NCBI RefSeq assembly: GCF_004005475.1
Contig: NZ_RZTZ01000010.1
Coordinates: 62,001-126,000, forward strand
DNA from: Niallia taxi
Lineage (GTDB): Bacteria; Bacillota; Bacilli; Bacillales; Cytobacillaceae
Direction: 5' to 3'
DNA length: 64,000 bases
Position 1 is the first letter of the stretch. Each line of letters opens with the position of its first letter. Shown here one piece after another: positions 1-9,444 of the stretch. Below the pieces are notes generated by a model. The model had not been told where the DNA came from. It saw only the letters and a program-made list of their open reading frames with translations, and made no database searches. The position numbers were made by a program, and so were the translations under genes.

Positions 1-334
1 CACCTACGGATAAAGAGACTCTAGCAGCATATATAAGTCTGCTGAATAAATCTCTGCCTACCTCGTCTGTTCCAAGTAAATGCTCTGAAGAAGGTGCTGC
101 AGCGAACTCCCCTTCAACAGCATATGGATTATGGGGAGCGATAAGCGGAGCAAAGAGTGCCATCAGCACAATTAAACTGAAAATGATCATCCCGACAACT
201 GCCAGCTTATGTTTAAAAAAACGTTTCGTTATTAGCTTTAAATAGCTTTCCTCATTACCCAGCTCCTCTTTAACAGCAACAGGCATCTGATTAATTGGCA
301 ATTCTGTACCAAGTTTTGCATTTGGTATACTCAT
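1..334 (-). CDS. Peptide-type ABC transporter permease, DppC/OppC family (partial, cut by window edge)
   Basis: About 111 N-terminal residues are present; the rest lies beyond position 1. The protein starts MSIPNAKLGTELPIN at an ATG at 334, 16 bases after the stop of the upstream permease gene. It has a cytoplasmic head, a first membrane span (residues about 44-63) and then LLGTDEVGRDLFSRLIYAAR, the signature that follows the first span in DppC/OppC permeases. It would pair with the DppB-like permease at 350-1300 to form the membrane channel. The family is certain; the substrate (dipeptide, oligopeptide or N-acyl amino acid) cannot be read from sequence. Confidence 0.9.
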   Translation of the reverse strand, partial: MSIPNAKLGTELPINQMPVAVKEELGNEESYLKLITKRFFKHKLAVVGMIIFSLIVLMALFAPLIAPHNPYAVEGEFAAAPSSEHLLGTDEVGRDLFSRLIYAARVSLSVG

Positions 335-349
335 TCTACTTCCTCCCCC

Positions 350-1300
350 CTAGCTATATTTGATGCGTGGATCGACAACAGAATAAAGAATATCTGTCAG
401 CAAATTAGAGAACAACACCGCGAATGCTGCCAAGAAGTTAATCGCCATCAATGTTGGATAGTCCCTAGAACTAATGGACTGTATCGTTAATTGACCTAAA
501 CCAGGCCATTGAAAAATCTGTTCTGTTACAACTGCACCGCCGATTAACACTGGTATCTCCATACCTATAATCGTAATAATGGGAATAAGAGCATTTTTCA
601 AAGCATGCTTATTTGTGACAACAAACTCCTTTAGTCCTTTCGCTCTAGCTGTCCGCAAATAATCCTGCCCAAGCACTTCTAGCATGCTGCTTCTCACATA
701 ACGGACCGTGCTTCCTGCTATCCCTGTTCCTAATATGGCTGCCGGAAGCAGTAAATGGATAAATGTATCCATAAAGCCGCCCGTACTTCCTAATGTGAAC
801 ATTCCACCAGTAGGGAGAATGCCCAGCACTAATGAAAATAGGTAGATTGCGCCAAGACCGAGGAAAAAGCTTGGTATGGAAACACCTAAAAAGGAAAAGG
901 TTGTTGTCAAATAATCAATCCAAGAATACTGTTTGGAGGCACTGAGAATTCCAATTGGAATCGCAATAATATAAGCAATGACAAGTGCTGCCCCCATCAA
1001 AAGTAATGTTGGACCGACTCTGTTCATGATTAAGTCAAGAACAGGTTCATATGTTGTATAGGAAAAGCCAAAATCACCATGAAGCAGGTTGCCAAGCCAT
1101 CGGATATATTGGACATATATTGGATCGTTCAATCCAAGAGCTTCCTTTTTTGCTTCTGCATCTGCTTCTGTGGCATCCGGATTAAGGTACATGTCAACAG
1201 GGTTACCGGGTGCCATATTAATGATGAAAAAATTAAAAATTGTAACCCCAAACAATACTGGAATGGCAATCAATACTCTTCTGATAATGTACTGTAGCAT
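350..1300 (-). CDS. Peptide-type ABC transporter permease, DppB/OppB family
   Basis: A 316-residue integral membrane protein of normal family length. The N-terminus MLQYIIRRVLIAIPVLFGVT is the typical DppB start. The EAA loop that contacts the ATPases is visible (GQDYLRTARAKGLKE ... NALIPI, residues about 212-240), and the family ending VVDPRIKYS is intact. It lies 20 bases after the ATPase gene at 1321 and 16 bases before the DppC-like gene, so it belongs to one polycistronic unit. It forms half of the pore of a peptide importer. A substrate-binding protein is expected beyond the left edge, because none lies between the hydrolases and the permeases. Confidence 0.93.
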   Translation of the reverse strand: MLQYIIRRVLIAIPVLFGVTIFNFFIINMAPGNPVDMYLNPDATEADAEAKKEALGLNDPIYVQYIRWLGNLLHGDFGFSYTTYEPVLDLIMNRVGPTLLLMGAALVIAYIIAIPIGILSASKQYSWIDYLTTTFSFLGVSIPSFFLGLGAIYLFSLVLGILPTGGMFTLGSTGGFMDTFIHLLLPAAILGTGIAGSTVRYVRSSMLEVLGQDYLRTARAKGLKEFVVTNKHALKNALIPIITIIGMEIPVLIGGAVVTEQIFQWPGLGQLTIQSISSRDYPTLMAINFLAAFAVLFSNLLTDILYSVVDPRIKYS

Positions 1301-1320
1301 TTATGAGCTCCCTCCCTTGT

Positions 1321-2334
1321 TTATGATAGTGGAAAATGACAGGCTACCGTATGGCTATCCCCGCTCAAAACCGGCTCCTTCTCTTTACAAATACTTGCTG
1401 CAAATGGACATCTCGTGTGGAATCTGCAGCCTTTAGGAGGATTTGCCGGACTTGGTACATCACCTTCAACTACAATACGCTCTCTATTTCGTAAATGCGG
1501 GTTTGGAATCGGATAGGCGCTTAATAATGCTTGTGTATATGGATGCTTTGGTTTGGAGAATATATCTGCTGTTTTACCAAGCTCCACGATTTTCCCAAGA
1601 TACATGACAGCGATTCTGTCACTGATATATTTGACTGCCCCAAGACCGTGGGCAATGAACAGATACGTTAAATTGAATTCCTTTTGCAAATCCTTGAGCA
1701 GGTTCAGCACTTGTGCCTGGATAGAAACATCCAGTGCAGACACAGGCTCATCACAAACAATCAATTTCGGATTCAGCATTAGCGCCCGGGCTATTCCAAT
1801 TCTTTGTCGTTGTCCACCTGAAAACTCATGCGGGTATCTGCCTTTATGAAACTTTGTTAATCCAACTGTCTCTAGCATTTGATCGACCTTTTTGCTCACC
1901 TCTTCCTTAGAGGCAAGCTTATGTGCCAAAAGCGGCTCTGCCAAAAGGTCCCCAATTCTTTTACGCGGATTGAGAGAGGAATAAGGATCCTGGAAAATGA
2001 TTTGCATTTGCGTCCTGATTTTCCGCAATTCTCCTTTACTTAAGTCTGCCATATCTTTTCCCTCAAACAGCACACTCCCCTCAGTAGGAGGGTCAAGCTT
2101 TACAATTGCTCTTCCTGTCGTAGATTTGCCGCAGCCTGATTCCCCAACAAGTGAAATGGTTTCACCTGGATAGATAGAAAAATCCAGTCCGTCTACTGCT
2201 TTTACGTGACCTACTGTTTTAGATAAAACTCCTTTTTTGATTGGATAATATTTTTTGAGATTTTTAATTTCCAAAAGCGGCTCGTTTAATTGTCCTAATA
2301 TTCCGTCTTTTTCAGGTAAAGTTATCATGCTCAT
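1321..2334 (-). CDS. Peptide-type ABC transporter ATP-binding protein, DppF/OppF family
   Basis: A 337-residue cytoplasmic ATPase that powers the importer. Walker A is GESGCGKSTTGR, the ABC signature is SGGQRQRIGIARAL, Walker B is LIVCDEPVSALD, and the C-terminal oligopeptide-transporter extension carries CRFHTRCPFAASIC. Its start overlaps the end of the DppD-like gene by 4 bases (ATGA type), indicating translational coupling. DppF/OppF rather than DppD is inferred from gene order and from the N-terminal LLEIKNLKKYYPIKKG stretch typical of the F subunit. Confidence 0.93.
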   Translation of the reverse strand: MSMITLPEKDGILGQLNEPLLEIKNLKKYYPIKKGVLSKTVGHVKAVDGLDFSIYPGETISLVGESGCGKSTTGRAIVKLDPPTEGSVLFEGKDMADLSKGELRKIRTQMQIIFQDPYSSLNPRKRIGDLLAEPLLAHKLASKEEVSKKVDQMLETVGLTKFHKGRYPHEFSGGQRQRIGIARALMLNPKLIVCDEPVSALDVSIQAQVLNLLKDLQKEFNLTYLFIAHGLGAVKYISDRIAVMYLGKIVELGKTADIFSKPKHPYTQALLSAYPIPNPHLRNRERIVVEGDVPSPANPPKGCRFHTRCPFAASICKEKEPVLSGDSHTVACHFPLS

Positions 2335-3356
2335 ACGTTTACCTCGCTTCCACTAGTATGTGTACTTGTCTTGCTGCCTACTTCCTCATAAAGCCAGCAT
2401 CTCACTTTATGATTACTGTTGCCATCAACAGCTAAATGGGGAGGTCTGTCAGTTACGCATTTTTCCGTGGCATACGGACATCTTGTGTGAAAGCGGCAGC
2501 CCTTTGGCATCTGCTGCAATGTCGGTACAGAACCAGGAATCGAATAAAGCTTTTGGTCTGAATCATATTCCAAGTGTGGTATAGATTCAATCAGGCCCTT
2601 CGTATAAGGATGCTTCGGTTCATCAAATAATGTAAACACATCAGCCTCTTCTACAACCTGCCCTGCATACATGACAATTACCTTGTCAGCCATTTCAGCG
2701 ATAACGCCTAAGTCATGGGTGATCATCATAATAGATGTATTTGATTCCTTTTTTAAGCTTTTCATCAATTCAAGAATTTGAGCTTGGATTGTTACATCAA
2801 GGGCTGTTGTCGGCTCATCTGCAATCAGCAGCTTCGGCTTGCACGACAATGCCATTGCAATCATAACCCTCTGTCTCATTCCCCCTGAAAGAGAATGGGG
2901 ATATTCATCAATGATTACTTCTGCTCTTGGTATTCCCACCTTCTGAAGCATTTCGACCGCATACTTCTTTGCTTCTTTTGCAGTGTAATCCATATGCAGA
3001 CGAATCAATTCAACCATTTGGTTTCCTATTGTGAAGACAGGATTTAAGGATGTCATCGGCTCCTGAAAAATCATGGATATTTCATTGCCGCGGACCTTTC
3101 GCATTTCTGCTTCCGAGACCTGTGCCAAGTCCTTGCCATTCAGCTTAATAGAGCCTTTCTTTATAAAGCCATGTGTTCCTAGAAGTCTCATGATAGATAA
3201 AGAAGTAACACTTTTTCCGCAGCCAGATTCACCGACAATTCCGATTGTCTCACCAGGCTCCAGCTGGAAAGTCACTTCTTCGACAGAAATGACTTCCCCC
3301 TTATCTGTTTTAAAAGCCGTTTGCAGTTTATCTACTTCTAAGATATTGTTCCCCAT
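2331..3356 (-). CDS. Peptide-type ABC transporter ATP-binding protein, DppD/OppD family
   Basis: A 341-residue ATPase, the partner of the DppF-like subunit. Walker A is GESGCGKSVTSLS, the signature is LSGGMRQRVMIAMAL, Walker B is LLIADEPTTALD, and the C-terminal cysteine segment is CRFHTRCPYATEKC. A GGAGG-rich ribosome site precedes the ATG. It follows the M20 hydrolase gene by 25 bases. The operon order (two hydrolases, D, F, B, C) suggests that imported acylated amino acids or peptides are hydrolysed inside the cell by the co-transcribed enzymes; this is inference from context. Confidence 0.93.
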   Translation of the reverse strand: MGNNILEVDKLQTAFKTDKGEVISVEEVTFQLEPGETIGIVGESGCGKSVTSLSIMRLLGTHGFIKKGSIKLNGKDLAQVSEAEMRKVRGNEISMIFQEPMTSLNPVFTIGNQMVELIRLHMDYTAKEAKKYAVEMLQKVGIPRAEVIIDEYPHSLSGGMRQRVMIAMALSCKPKLLIADEPTTALDVTIQAQILELMKSLKKESNTSIMMITHDLGVIAEMADKVIVMYAGQVVEEADVFTLFDEPKHPYTKGLIESIPHLEYDSDQKLYSIPGSVPTLQQMPKGCRFHTRCPYATEKCVTDRPPHLAVDGNSNHKVRCWLYEEVGSKTSTHTSGSEVNV

Positions 3357-3381
3357 TCTTCCCCCTCCAGTTTTAGTTCAT

Positions 3382-4596
3382 TTATATAGTAGAAGATTCT
3401 ACTAATGCACCAGCCTTTTCTGGATTGATATAAAAATCGATAAGACTCAAGAAAATCTTAGCTGTATCGAGCATCGCTCTCTCATCAAATGTAAACAATG
3501 GATGATGATGCGGATATACAGCACCAATTTCTTCATTTCTGGCACCAACTGAAAAGAAAGTTCCTGGTCTATGCTGAAGATAATAAGCAAAATCCTCTCC
3601 GCCCATCCCCGGCTTAATAATTTCAACAAGCTTCTGTTCTGGTAAATTTGCTTTAACACATTCTACTAGAATCTCAGTCTCTTCCTTCGTATTCACAGTC
3701 GAAGGATAGCCCCTTGTATAGTTAAATTCATAGGTAGCATGAAACACCTTGCAAACCCCACTAATTAGCTCATCCATTTCTTTTTCAATAAGATCACGAA
3801 CATCCTCGTCAAAAGTCCGGACTGTGCCTGCCAATTCTGCAGTGTCAGCAATAACATTTCCTGCGTTTCCGGCATGAAATGACCCGATTGAAATGACAGC
3901 TGGTTTTTGCGGATTAACACGGCGGCTGACAATATGCTTCAATTGGTTAGCAATTTGCGCCCCAATTGCAATGGAATCAATAGTTTGGTGTGGCGATGCT
4001 CCGTGACCACCCTTGCCTTGAATTTTCAATTCAAAAGTATCACTTGCAGCAGATGTAGGGCCTACTCCGTATAGCACCTCTCCGAGAGCATTTCCTGAAG
4101 CAAGATGTGCTCCAAACACAACGTCTACTCCGTCCAAGCATCCGTCCTCAATCATTGCGATTGCGCCTCCTGGCGGGAGTTCCTCTGCATGCTGATGAAG
4201 AAGAACAATATTGCCAGCAAGATGTTCCTTATTGTCATTCAACACCTTAGCTACAGCAAGCAATGTTGCTGTATGGCCATCATGTCCACAAGCATGCATA
4301 ACGCCATCGATTTTTGATTTGAAAGGAACTTCCTTCTCATCCTGGATTGGTAATGCATCAAAGTCTGCTCTTAACGCAATGGTTTTTCCCGGCTTTGATC
4401 CATAGATTTTCCCAACAACTCCATTTCCTCCAACATTCCTTTTTACTTCAATTCCGAAGCTCTCCAGCAGATCTCCAATCATCTTGCTCGTGTTCACTTC
4501 TTGAAAGGAAAGCTCAGGATTTTCGTGCAAATGCCGTCTCCATTCCACCATAGAATCATACATTGCTTCTATTTCCTCATACCATTTGCCTAACAT
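3382..4596 (-). CDS. M20 family amidohydrolase (N-acyl amino acid or peptide hydrolase)
   Basis: A 404-residue cytoplasmic metal-dependent amidohydrolase of normal family length. Visible motifs are the metal-binding HACGHDGH (residues 101-108), the HQHAEELPPGG stretch with the catalytic glutamate pair, KGGHGASPH at the dimerisation domain entry, and GGEDFAYYL near the C-terminus. The family (AmhX, HipO, YtnL, N-acetyldiaminopimelate deacetylase relatives) removes acyl groups from amino acids or splits amide bonds. It sits between a close paralogue (4648-5853) and the ABC ATPase genes, which suggests use on substrates taken up by that transporter. The exact substrate is unknown. Confidence 0.9.
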   Translation of the reverse strand: MLGKWYEEIEAMYDSMVEWRRHLHENPELSFQEVNTSKMIGDLLESFGIEVKRNVGGNGVVGKIYGSKPGKTIALRADFDALPIQDEKEVPFKSKIDGVMHACGHDGHTATLLAVAKVLNDNKEHLAGNIVLLHQHAEELPPGGAIAMIEDGCLDGVDVVFGAHLASGNALGEVLYGVGPTSAASDTFELKIQGKGGHGASPHQTIDSIAIGAQIANQLKHIVSRRVNPQKPAVISIGSFHAGNAGNVIADTAELAGTVRTFDEDVRDLIEKEMDELISGVCKVFHATYEFNYTRGYPSTVNTKEETEILVECVKANLPEQKLVEIIKPGMGGEDFAYYLQHRPGTFFSVGARNEEIGAVYPHHHPLFTFDERAMLDTAKIFLSLIDFYINPEKAGALVESSTI

Positions 4597-4647
4597 TGCA
4601 GATCACTCCCATCCATTATTTTTGATCTTTGCTTGATATTGATTTTC

Positions 4648-5853
4648 TTATTGAACAGCTTCGGCCACCTCTTCTTCCGATTTCACAGCAATATAGTGGT
4701 CAACAATACTCAAAAATGCTTTACCTGCATAAATCATCGCTTTCTCATCAAAATCAAACATTGGATGGTGGTGCGGGTAGCTTTGCATCCCTTCTACTCT
4801 TGCACCAGTGTGAAAGAACATGCCTGGCTTTTCTAAAAGATAGTAGGAAAAATCCTCTGCGCCCATGATTGGTGAAGACCTGACAACCATCTCTTTATCT
4901 AAGCTGTCTGCAATTGCCTTTTCAAAAACAGCCACTTCCTCTTCGTGATTGAATACTGCAGGATAACCCTTTATGTAATTCACTTCACAAGTTGCCTGCA
5001 TACTTTCGCAAATACCTTCTGCCATCAAGCGTATTTCTTCTTCCATAAATACACGCAAATCCTTATCAAGTGTTCTTACCGTTCCAGTCAGTGTTGCCTT
5101 TGACGCGATAACATTTTTGGCATTACCGCTGTGGAAGGAACCGACTGACAGCACAACCGGATTTAATGGGTCCACTCTGCGGCTTGCAATAAATTGCAGC
5201 TGTGTGACAAGGGCAGTTCCAACAGCAATGGCATCGACTGTCTCATGTGGTGAAGAGCCATGTCCCCCTTTTCCTGTTACCGTTATTTCAAATGCATCAG
5301 CTGCCGCTTGTGAATAGCCTGGTTTGCAATAATATTTTCCTAATTCACTCAAGCTGGAAAGATGTGCCCCAAATACTACATCGACGCCTTCTAGGCAGTC
5401 ATCTTCAATCATTGCTTTTGCTCCTCCTGGCGAAAGCTCCTCTGCATGCTGGTGCAGCAGCACCACATTGCCTGCGATACTTTCTTTGTTATCCTGAAGT
5501 ACCTTGGCTACAGCAAGCAATGTGGCAGTATGTCCATCATGCCCACATGCATGCATGACTCCGTCTACCTTTGATTTATAGGAAACCTCCTTTTCATCCT
5601 GGATTGGCAGTGCATCGAAATCTGCACGCAACGCAATTGTTTTTCCTGGTTTAGCACCATAAATTTTGCCAACTACACCTCTTCCGCCAACATTGCGTCT
5701 CACTTCTATTCCAAATCCCTCTAGGATATCCGCAATCATCTTCGGTGTTTCTACCTCTTGAAACGAAAGTTCTGGATATTGATGCATATGTCTTCTCCAC
5801 TCCACCATCTGATCAAACATACCTTCTAGTTCTTCATGCCAATTTTGTAACAT
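4648..5853 (-). CDS. M20 family amidohydrolase, paralogue of the next gene
   Basis: A 401-residue enzyme nearly collinear with the hydrolase at 3382-4596: both share the NVGG.GVVGKIYG, LRADFDALPIQDEKEV, HACGHDGHTATLLAVAKVL and HQHAEEL stretches, so this is a tandem duplication. Metal ligands and catalytic glutamates are intact in both copies. Differences cluster in the middle (SKYYCKPGYSQAAAD-type region versus LGEVLYGVGPTSAASD), which may reflect different acyl or side-chain preference. AGGAGGGAACGT lies directly before the ATG. It is the first gene of the operon, with 638 bases of non-coding DNA upstream. Confidence 0.9.
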   Translation of the reverse strand: MLQNWHEELEGMFDQMVEWRRHMHQYPELSFQEVETPKMIADILEGFGIEVRRNVGGRGVVGKIYGAKPGKTIALRADFDALPIQDEKEVSYKSKVDGVMHACGHDGHTATLLAVAKVLQDNKESIAGNVVLLHQHAEELSPGGAKAMIEDDCLEGVDVVFGAHLSSLSELGKYYCKPGYSQAAADAFEITVTGKGGHGSSPHETVDAIAVGTALVTQLQFIASRRVDPLNPVVLSVGSFHSGNAKNVIASKATLTGTVRTLDKDLRVFMEEEIRLMAEGICESMQATCEVNYIKGYPAVFNHEEEVAVFEKAIADSLDKEMVVRSSPIMGAEDFSYYLLEKPGMFFHTGARVEGMQSYPHHHPMFDFDEKAMIYAGKAFLSIVDHYIAVKSEEEVAEAVQ

Positions 5854-6425
5854 ACGTTCCCTCCTAATATAATGAAGAATTTTTACATCTTTTCCTAAAG
5901 GTTGTTATAACTTGTAACATTACTATATTTAATCGTTAAAAAAGGATAATTATGCAATTTTCACTGCTGGAATGACTTATCTCTTTTCCTTTAAATACTG
6001 ACTTTCTCCTTTCTTATTTGCTATTAATTTTTCTATTTCTTATAAATTAACTTCAAAATTAGGATTAGTATACTAAGTTTTTTTAATTATCATAATTAAC
6101 AGAATTAATAGTTAATTATTCTTTTTAGACATATTTTTCACTTTTTCTTCTTTTATCAATGTTGTTTCCGCTTTCATTTTTAAAGAGTTAATCCAATTGT
6201 GTTAGATATTCTGACATTCAAAGCCTTTTAAATTTTTTCCTGACAATTCTCTTGTCCGAATATAACCAGCTTCTATAAATGAAAAAAAAGATGCTTGGAC
6301 AGAGCTTGAGTTTTCTTATCTTCGCCTGCGGGAACTAAATCTTGCTCCACTTCCCTTAGTAGTCGAGTATCTTTTGCTCCACCCCACTAAAATTTCCCAT
6401 TATTGTTTTTAGACTGCAAACAAAA
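5854..6425. other. Gene-free stretch upstream of the hydrolase-transporter operon
   Basis: Very AT-rich. It must hold the promoter of the minus-strand operon starting at 5853, but I could not settle a convincing -35/-10 pair. Its right third (about 6296-6415) is a degenerate copy of the dispersed intergenic repeat described separately, followed by the CCGAACTATT hairpin. I saw no reading frame with a ribosome binding site and no riboswitch. Confidence 0.6.
6296..6415. repeat. Dispersed intergenic repeat, degenerate copy 1
   Basis: The stretch AGTAGTCGAGTATCTTTTGC followed by TCCACCCCACTAAAATTT matches, with scattered substitutions, AGGAGTCGAGTGACCTCCGC followed by TCCATTCCACTAAATTT in the copy at 61296-61510. 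The outer part GATGCTTGGACAGAGC parallels GAGGCTGGGACAAAAC there. The copy is decayed relative to the one near 61400. Similar sequences are common between genes in Bacillaceae, from memory. Confidence 0.6.
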
Positions 6426-6464
6426 AACCGAACTATTAATCAATAAATGATAAATAGTTCGGTT
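6426..6464 (-). terminator. Terminator hairpin downstream of aspartokinase (CCGAACTATT family, copy 1)
   Basis: Arms AACCGAACTATT and AATAGTTCGGTT are perfectly complementary (12 bp) and, read on the minus strand, are followed by a T-rich run. The hairpin ends 28 bases after the aspartokinase stop. Near-identical hairpins occur at 16735-16772 and 61516-61564. Confidence 0.85.
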
Positions 6465-6491
6465 GAATTAGACTTCCATATATCCCAGCCT

Positions 6492-7841
6492 CTACTGGAA
6501 AAATTCCTCATATAGTGCTTTAACGGCTTTTTTCGCAAATTGTTCCTTTACACCAAACATCATACTGACTTCTGATGAGCCTTGGTTAATCATCTCGATA
6601 TTGACTCCAGCTTCTGCTAATGCTTTGGCTGCACGAGAAGTTGTGCCAACATTATGGCGCATTCCTTCTCCAACAACCATAATTAATGATAGGTCATGCT
6701 CTATGACAGCTTCTTCAGCATTAAGTTCTTCCTTTATCCTTGCAAGCAGTTCGCCTTCATCAATATGTATTAATTGATCTTGGCGCAATATGATTGTCAG
6801 GTCATCAATACCTGAAGGCATATGCTCATACGAAATCCCATATTCCTCCAAAATAGAAAGGATTCTTCTTGCAAATCCAATTTCTTTATTCATTAAATAT
6901 TTACTTATATATATGGAACAAAAACCTTTATCATTTGCAATCCCGACAACTGGTCCATTATCATTACTGCGTTGTGCTGCGATTTTTGTGCCTGGAACAA
7001 GTGGATTATTAGTATTTTTCACATGGACTGGAATGCCGGCGCGATAAGCAGGAATCAATGCTTCTGCATGAAAGACAGAAAACCCTGCATAGGATAACTC
7101 GCGCATTTCCCTGTATGTGAGCATACTAATCTCTTTTGGCTTGGAGACAATCGTTGGATTTACAGTATAGACTGCATCAACATCCGTGAAATTCTCATAA
7201 ACAGATGCCTTCACACCATTCGCCACTATCGCACCAGTAATATCAGAGCCGCTTCTGGAAAAAGTCACAACATCACCTGATTTGCTATAACCAAAAAACC
7301 CTGGGAACACAACGATGTCCTCATACTCTCTTAAAAGCTGTAAACGGTCATAAGACTCTGGAAGCACCTGGGCATTGCCAGGCTCATCAGTTACAATCAG
7401 TCCGGCCTCCTGCGGATTAACATACACTGCTTTCAAGCCTCTGGCAGTTAAGAAGGCTGCGACCAATTTAGCATTATTGTCTTCCCCGCTCGCCTTGACT
7501 GCCTCCATAAAGGAATGAGCATTCTCTTTATTTCCATCCAACAGCTCAAGAAAATCCTGTTTAATTTGTGTAATAATGTCACTTGAAAGATCAAGTTCTC
7601 TGGCAATATCCGCATATCTTGCGATCACCTGCGCAACTTCTTCTCCAGGATCCTTGCCTGCTAATACCTTCTCTCCGCAGCTAATTAGCAGGTCTGTCAC
7701 TTTTGTATCCCGCTCATTCCTTTTTCCTGGAGCAGAAACTACCACCACTCTCCGCTCCTTGTCATCCTTTAATATTTGCAATACCTTTTCTAATTGCTGT
7801 CCTGATGCTAAAGAACTTCCGCCAAACTTTACTACCTTCAT
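6492..7841 (-). CDS. Aspartate kinase (aspartokinase III-like, YclM/ThrD/LysC type)
   Basis: Phosphorylates aspartate with ATP, the first step to lysine, threonine, methionine and diaminopimelate. The kinase domain starts MKVVKFGGSSLASG, contains the FSRSGSDITGA nucleotide and aspartate stretch, and is followed by two C-terminal ACT domains (from about residue 300) for feedback control. The frame is open 37 codons further upstream, but the ATG at 7841 is preceded by GGGAGATGGCGGC and gives the family N-terminus; this start gives 449 residues, the usual length. It is a single-gene unit divergent from the MFS gene and ending at the CCGAACTATT hairpin. Which amino acid inhibits it cannot be told from sequence alone. 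Confidence 0.92.
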   Translation of the reverse strand: MKVVKFGGSSLASGQQLEKVLQILKDDKERRVVVVSAPGKRNERDTKVTDLLISCGEKVLAGKDPGEEVAQVIARYADIARELDLSSDIITQIKQDFLELLDGNKENAHSFMEAVKASGEDNNAKLVAAFLTARGLKAVYVNPQEAGLIVTDEPGNAQVLPESYDRLQLLREYEDIVVFPGFFGYSKSGDVVTFSRSGSDITGAIVANGVKASVYENFTDVDAVYTVNPTIVSKPKEISMLTYREMRELSYAGFSVFHAEALIPAYRAGIPVHVKNTNNPLVPGTKIAAQRSNDNGPVVGIANDKGFCSIYISKYLMNKEIGFARRILSILEEYGISYEHMPSGIDDLTIILRQDQLIHIDEGELLARIKEELNAEEAVIEHDLSLIMVVGEGMRHNVGTTSRAAKALAEAGVNIEMINQGSSEVSMMFGVKEQFAKKAVKALYEEFFQ

Positions 7842-8175
7842 GCCGCCATCTCCCATTACTTCAATTAATATTAATGCTTGTATTATTTCCCCATGCTTGC
7901 ATTCCCATAAACTGCAGAACTTTTCCAATAATATGTTTTTTAAATTTTCCATTATTTTATGCTAAACATATTATTACTTTTTTACATGTAAGATGCAAGA
8001 TATTTCTTCATTAGGTGTACATTTGTGCATGAAGAGAGGACAAAAGCATTTATTTATTTAAAAAAATACTGATGGACTAGCACATTTCCATTATTTTTGT
8101 AAAGCAAAAGGCTTCCCTCTTTGGAGAATTTGCGTTAAGATAATATTTAGAAAAACGAAATGTTTTCGGAAAGAA
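7842..8175. other. Divergent intergenic region with leader palindrome of aspartokinase
   Basis: This 334-base gap holds both promoters. On the aspartokinase side is an interrupted palindrome with perfect 12-bp arms AATAATATGTTT (7927-7938) and AAACATATTATT (7964-7975). It could be an operator or a leader hairpin. I saw no lysine riboswitch core and no T-box. Confidence 0.45.
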
Positions 8176-9405
8176 GTGTTATTTTTGGACGATTATCAAC
8201 AGTATTCAAAACGCAACTTGTCGATTATGTGGTTCGCTAATTTTTTTATAAGCGGAAGCATGACAATGGTTTTGCCCTTTCTATCCCTTTATATTGAGTC
8301 AATGGGGAACTTTTCAGAGAAGTATGTTCAGCATTGGTCTGGCCTCTGTTTTTCTGTCACCTTCATCGCAGCCTTTTTGTTTTCTCCAATTTGGGGAAAG
8401 ATTGGGGATAAGTTTGGAAGGAAAAAAATCTTAATCGCATTAGGCTTCGGCCTCGGTCTCTCCATATTCTTAATGAGCTTTGTCACTTCTGTATGGCAAC
8501 TATTTGCACTCCGCTTTTTTACAGGCTTCTTTACAGGATTTATTCCTATGTCACAGGCATTTATCGCTACACAAACCCCTAAAAAAACGGCTGGGAAGGT
8601 ACTAGGTACCCTGCAGACAGGCAGTATTACAGGTTCCCTTATCGGTCCTTTACTTGGTGGTGCGATAGCTGACAGCATTGGTTACTCTGATACATTCCGC
8701 TATACTTCATTTGCCATACTACTGTCAGTAATATTGGTCTTCACAACGAAGGAATTTATTCTCCCTGTCGCCAAAGGCATTAAACAGCATTATTCTACAA
8801 AAGAGGTACTTGGGTACATCTTAAAAAACCCTATATTTATAACAGTATTGCTTATTTCGGCAGTTATCCAAATTGCCCATTTCAGCATTCAGCCAATCCT
8901 GTCTTTATATGTAAGTGAACTGCATGGCACAGAAAGCATTGCTTTATTTTCTGGTATTGCCTTTTCTGCAGCAGGTTTAGGAAACTTACTAATGGCACGG
9001 AAGTGGGGAGAGCTTGGCGACCGAAAAGGCTATCTGAAGCTGCTGGTGATCTTGCTATTTATTGCAGGAATTGTCTATTTCCCAGGCGGGTTCGTTACTG
9101 ACTATTGGCAGCTTTTGATTATTCGGTTTCTGCTCGGTGTGTCCATTGGCGGACTTATCCCAGTTAGAATTGCCTATATAAGACAAGAAGTTCCGATTAC
9201 TATGCAAGGTGAAGTAATGGGATACGAAACAAGTCTCCGCTTTCTCGGAAATATAATTGGACCAACCTTCGGCGGAATAATAGCAGGGCATTATGGCTTT
9301 TCAGCTGTGTTCTTCACGACAAGCAGCCTTCTGCTTATATGCGGTGTATTCTTAGTAACGATGATGCATCGTCACCCAAAATATGTAAAACATACCATAT
9401 CATAA
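8176..9405 (+). CDS. MFS efflux transporter, DHA1 drug:H+ antiporter type (MdtG/YttB-like)
   Basis: A 409-residue protein with about 12 membrane spans. The major facilitator loop motif GKIGDKFGRKKI lies between spans 2 and 3 and a second copy, KWGELGDRKGYLKL, between spans 8 and 9. The motif C stretch GSLIGPLLGGAIAD marks it as an antiporter of the drug-export branch. The substrate is unknown. The start is uncertain: GTG at 8176 lies inside the GGAAAGAAG ribosome site, while TTG at 8185 has better spacing and would remove three residues. Transcription ends at the hairpin at 9445-9499. Confidence 0.85.
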   Translation: MLFLDDYQQYSKRNLSIMWFANFFISGSMTMVLPFLSLYIESMGNFSEKYVQHWSGLCFSVTFIAAFLFSPIWGKIGDKFGRKKILIALGFGLGLSIFLMSFVTSVWQLFALRFFTGFFTGFIPMSQAFIATQTPKKTAGKVLGTLQTGSITGSLIGPLLGGAIADSIGYSDTFRYTSFAILLSVILVFTTKEFILPVAKGIKQHYSTKEVLGYILKNPIFITVLLISAVIQIAHFSIQPILSLYVSELHGTESIALFSGIAFSAAGLGNLLMARKWGELGDRKGYLKLLVILLFIAGIVYFPGGFVTDYWQLLIIRFLLGVSIGGLIPVRIAYIRQEVPITMQGEVMGYETSLRFLGNIIGPTFGGIIAGHYGFSAVFFTTSSLLLICGVFLVTMMHRHPKYVKHTIS

Positions 9406-9444
9406 TAAACGGAAAGTCTCTTCTTTCATTAAGTTATGTTATAT

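Noticed and set aside
7842-8000. Lysine riboswitch before aspartokinase
   Set aside because: No matching conserved blocks; only an interrupted palindrome.
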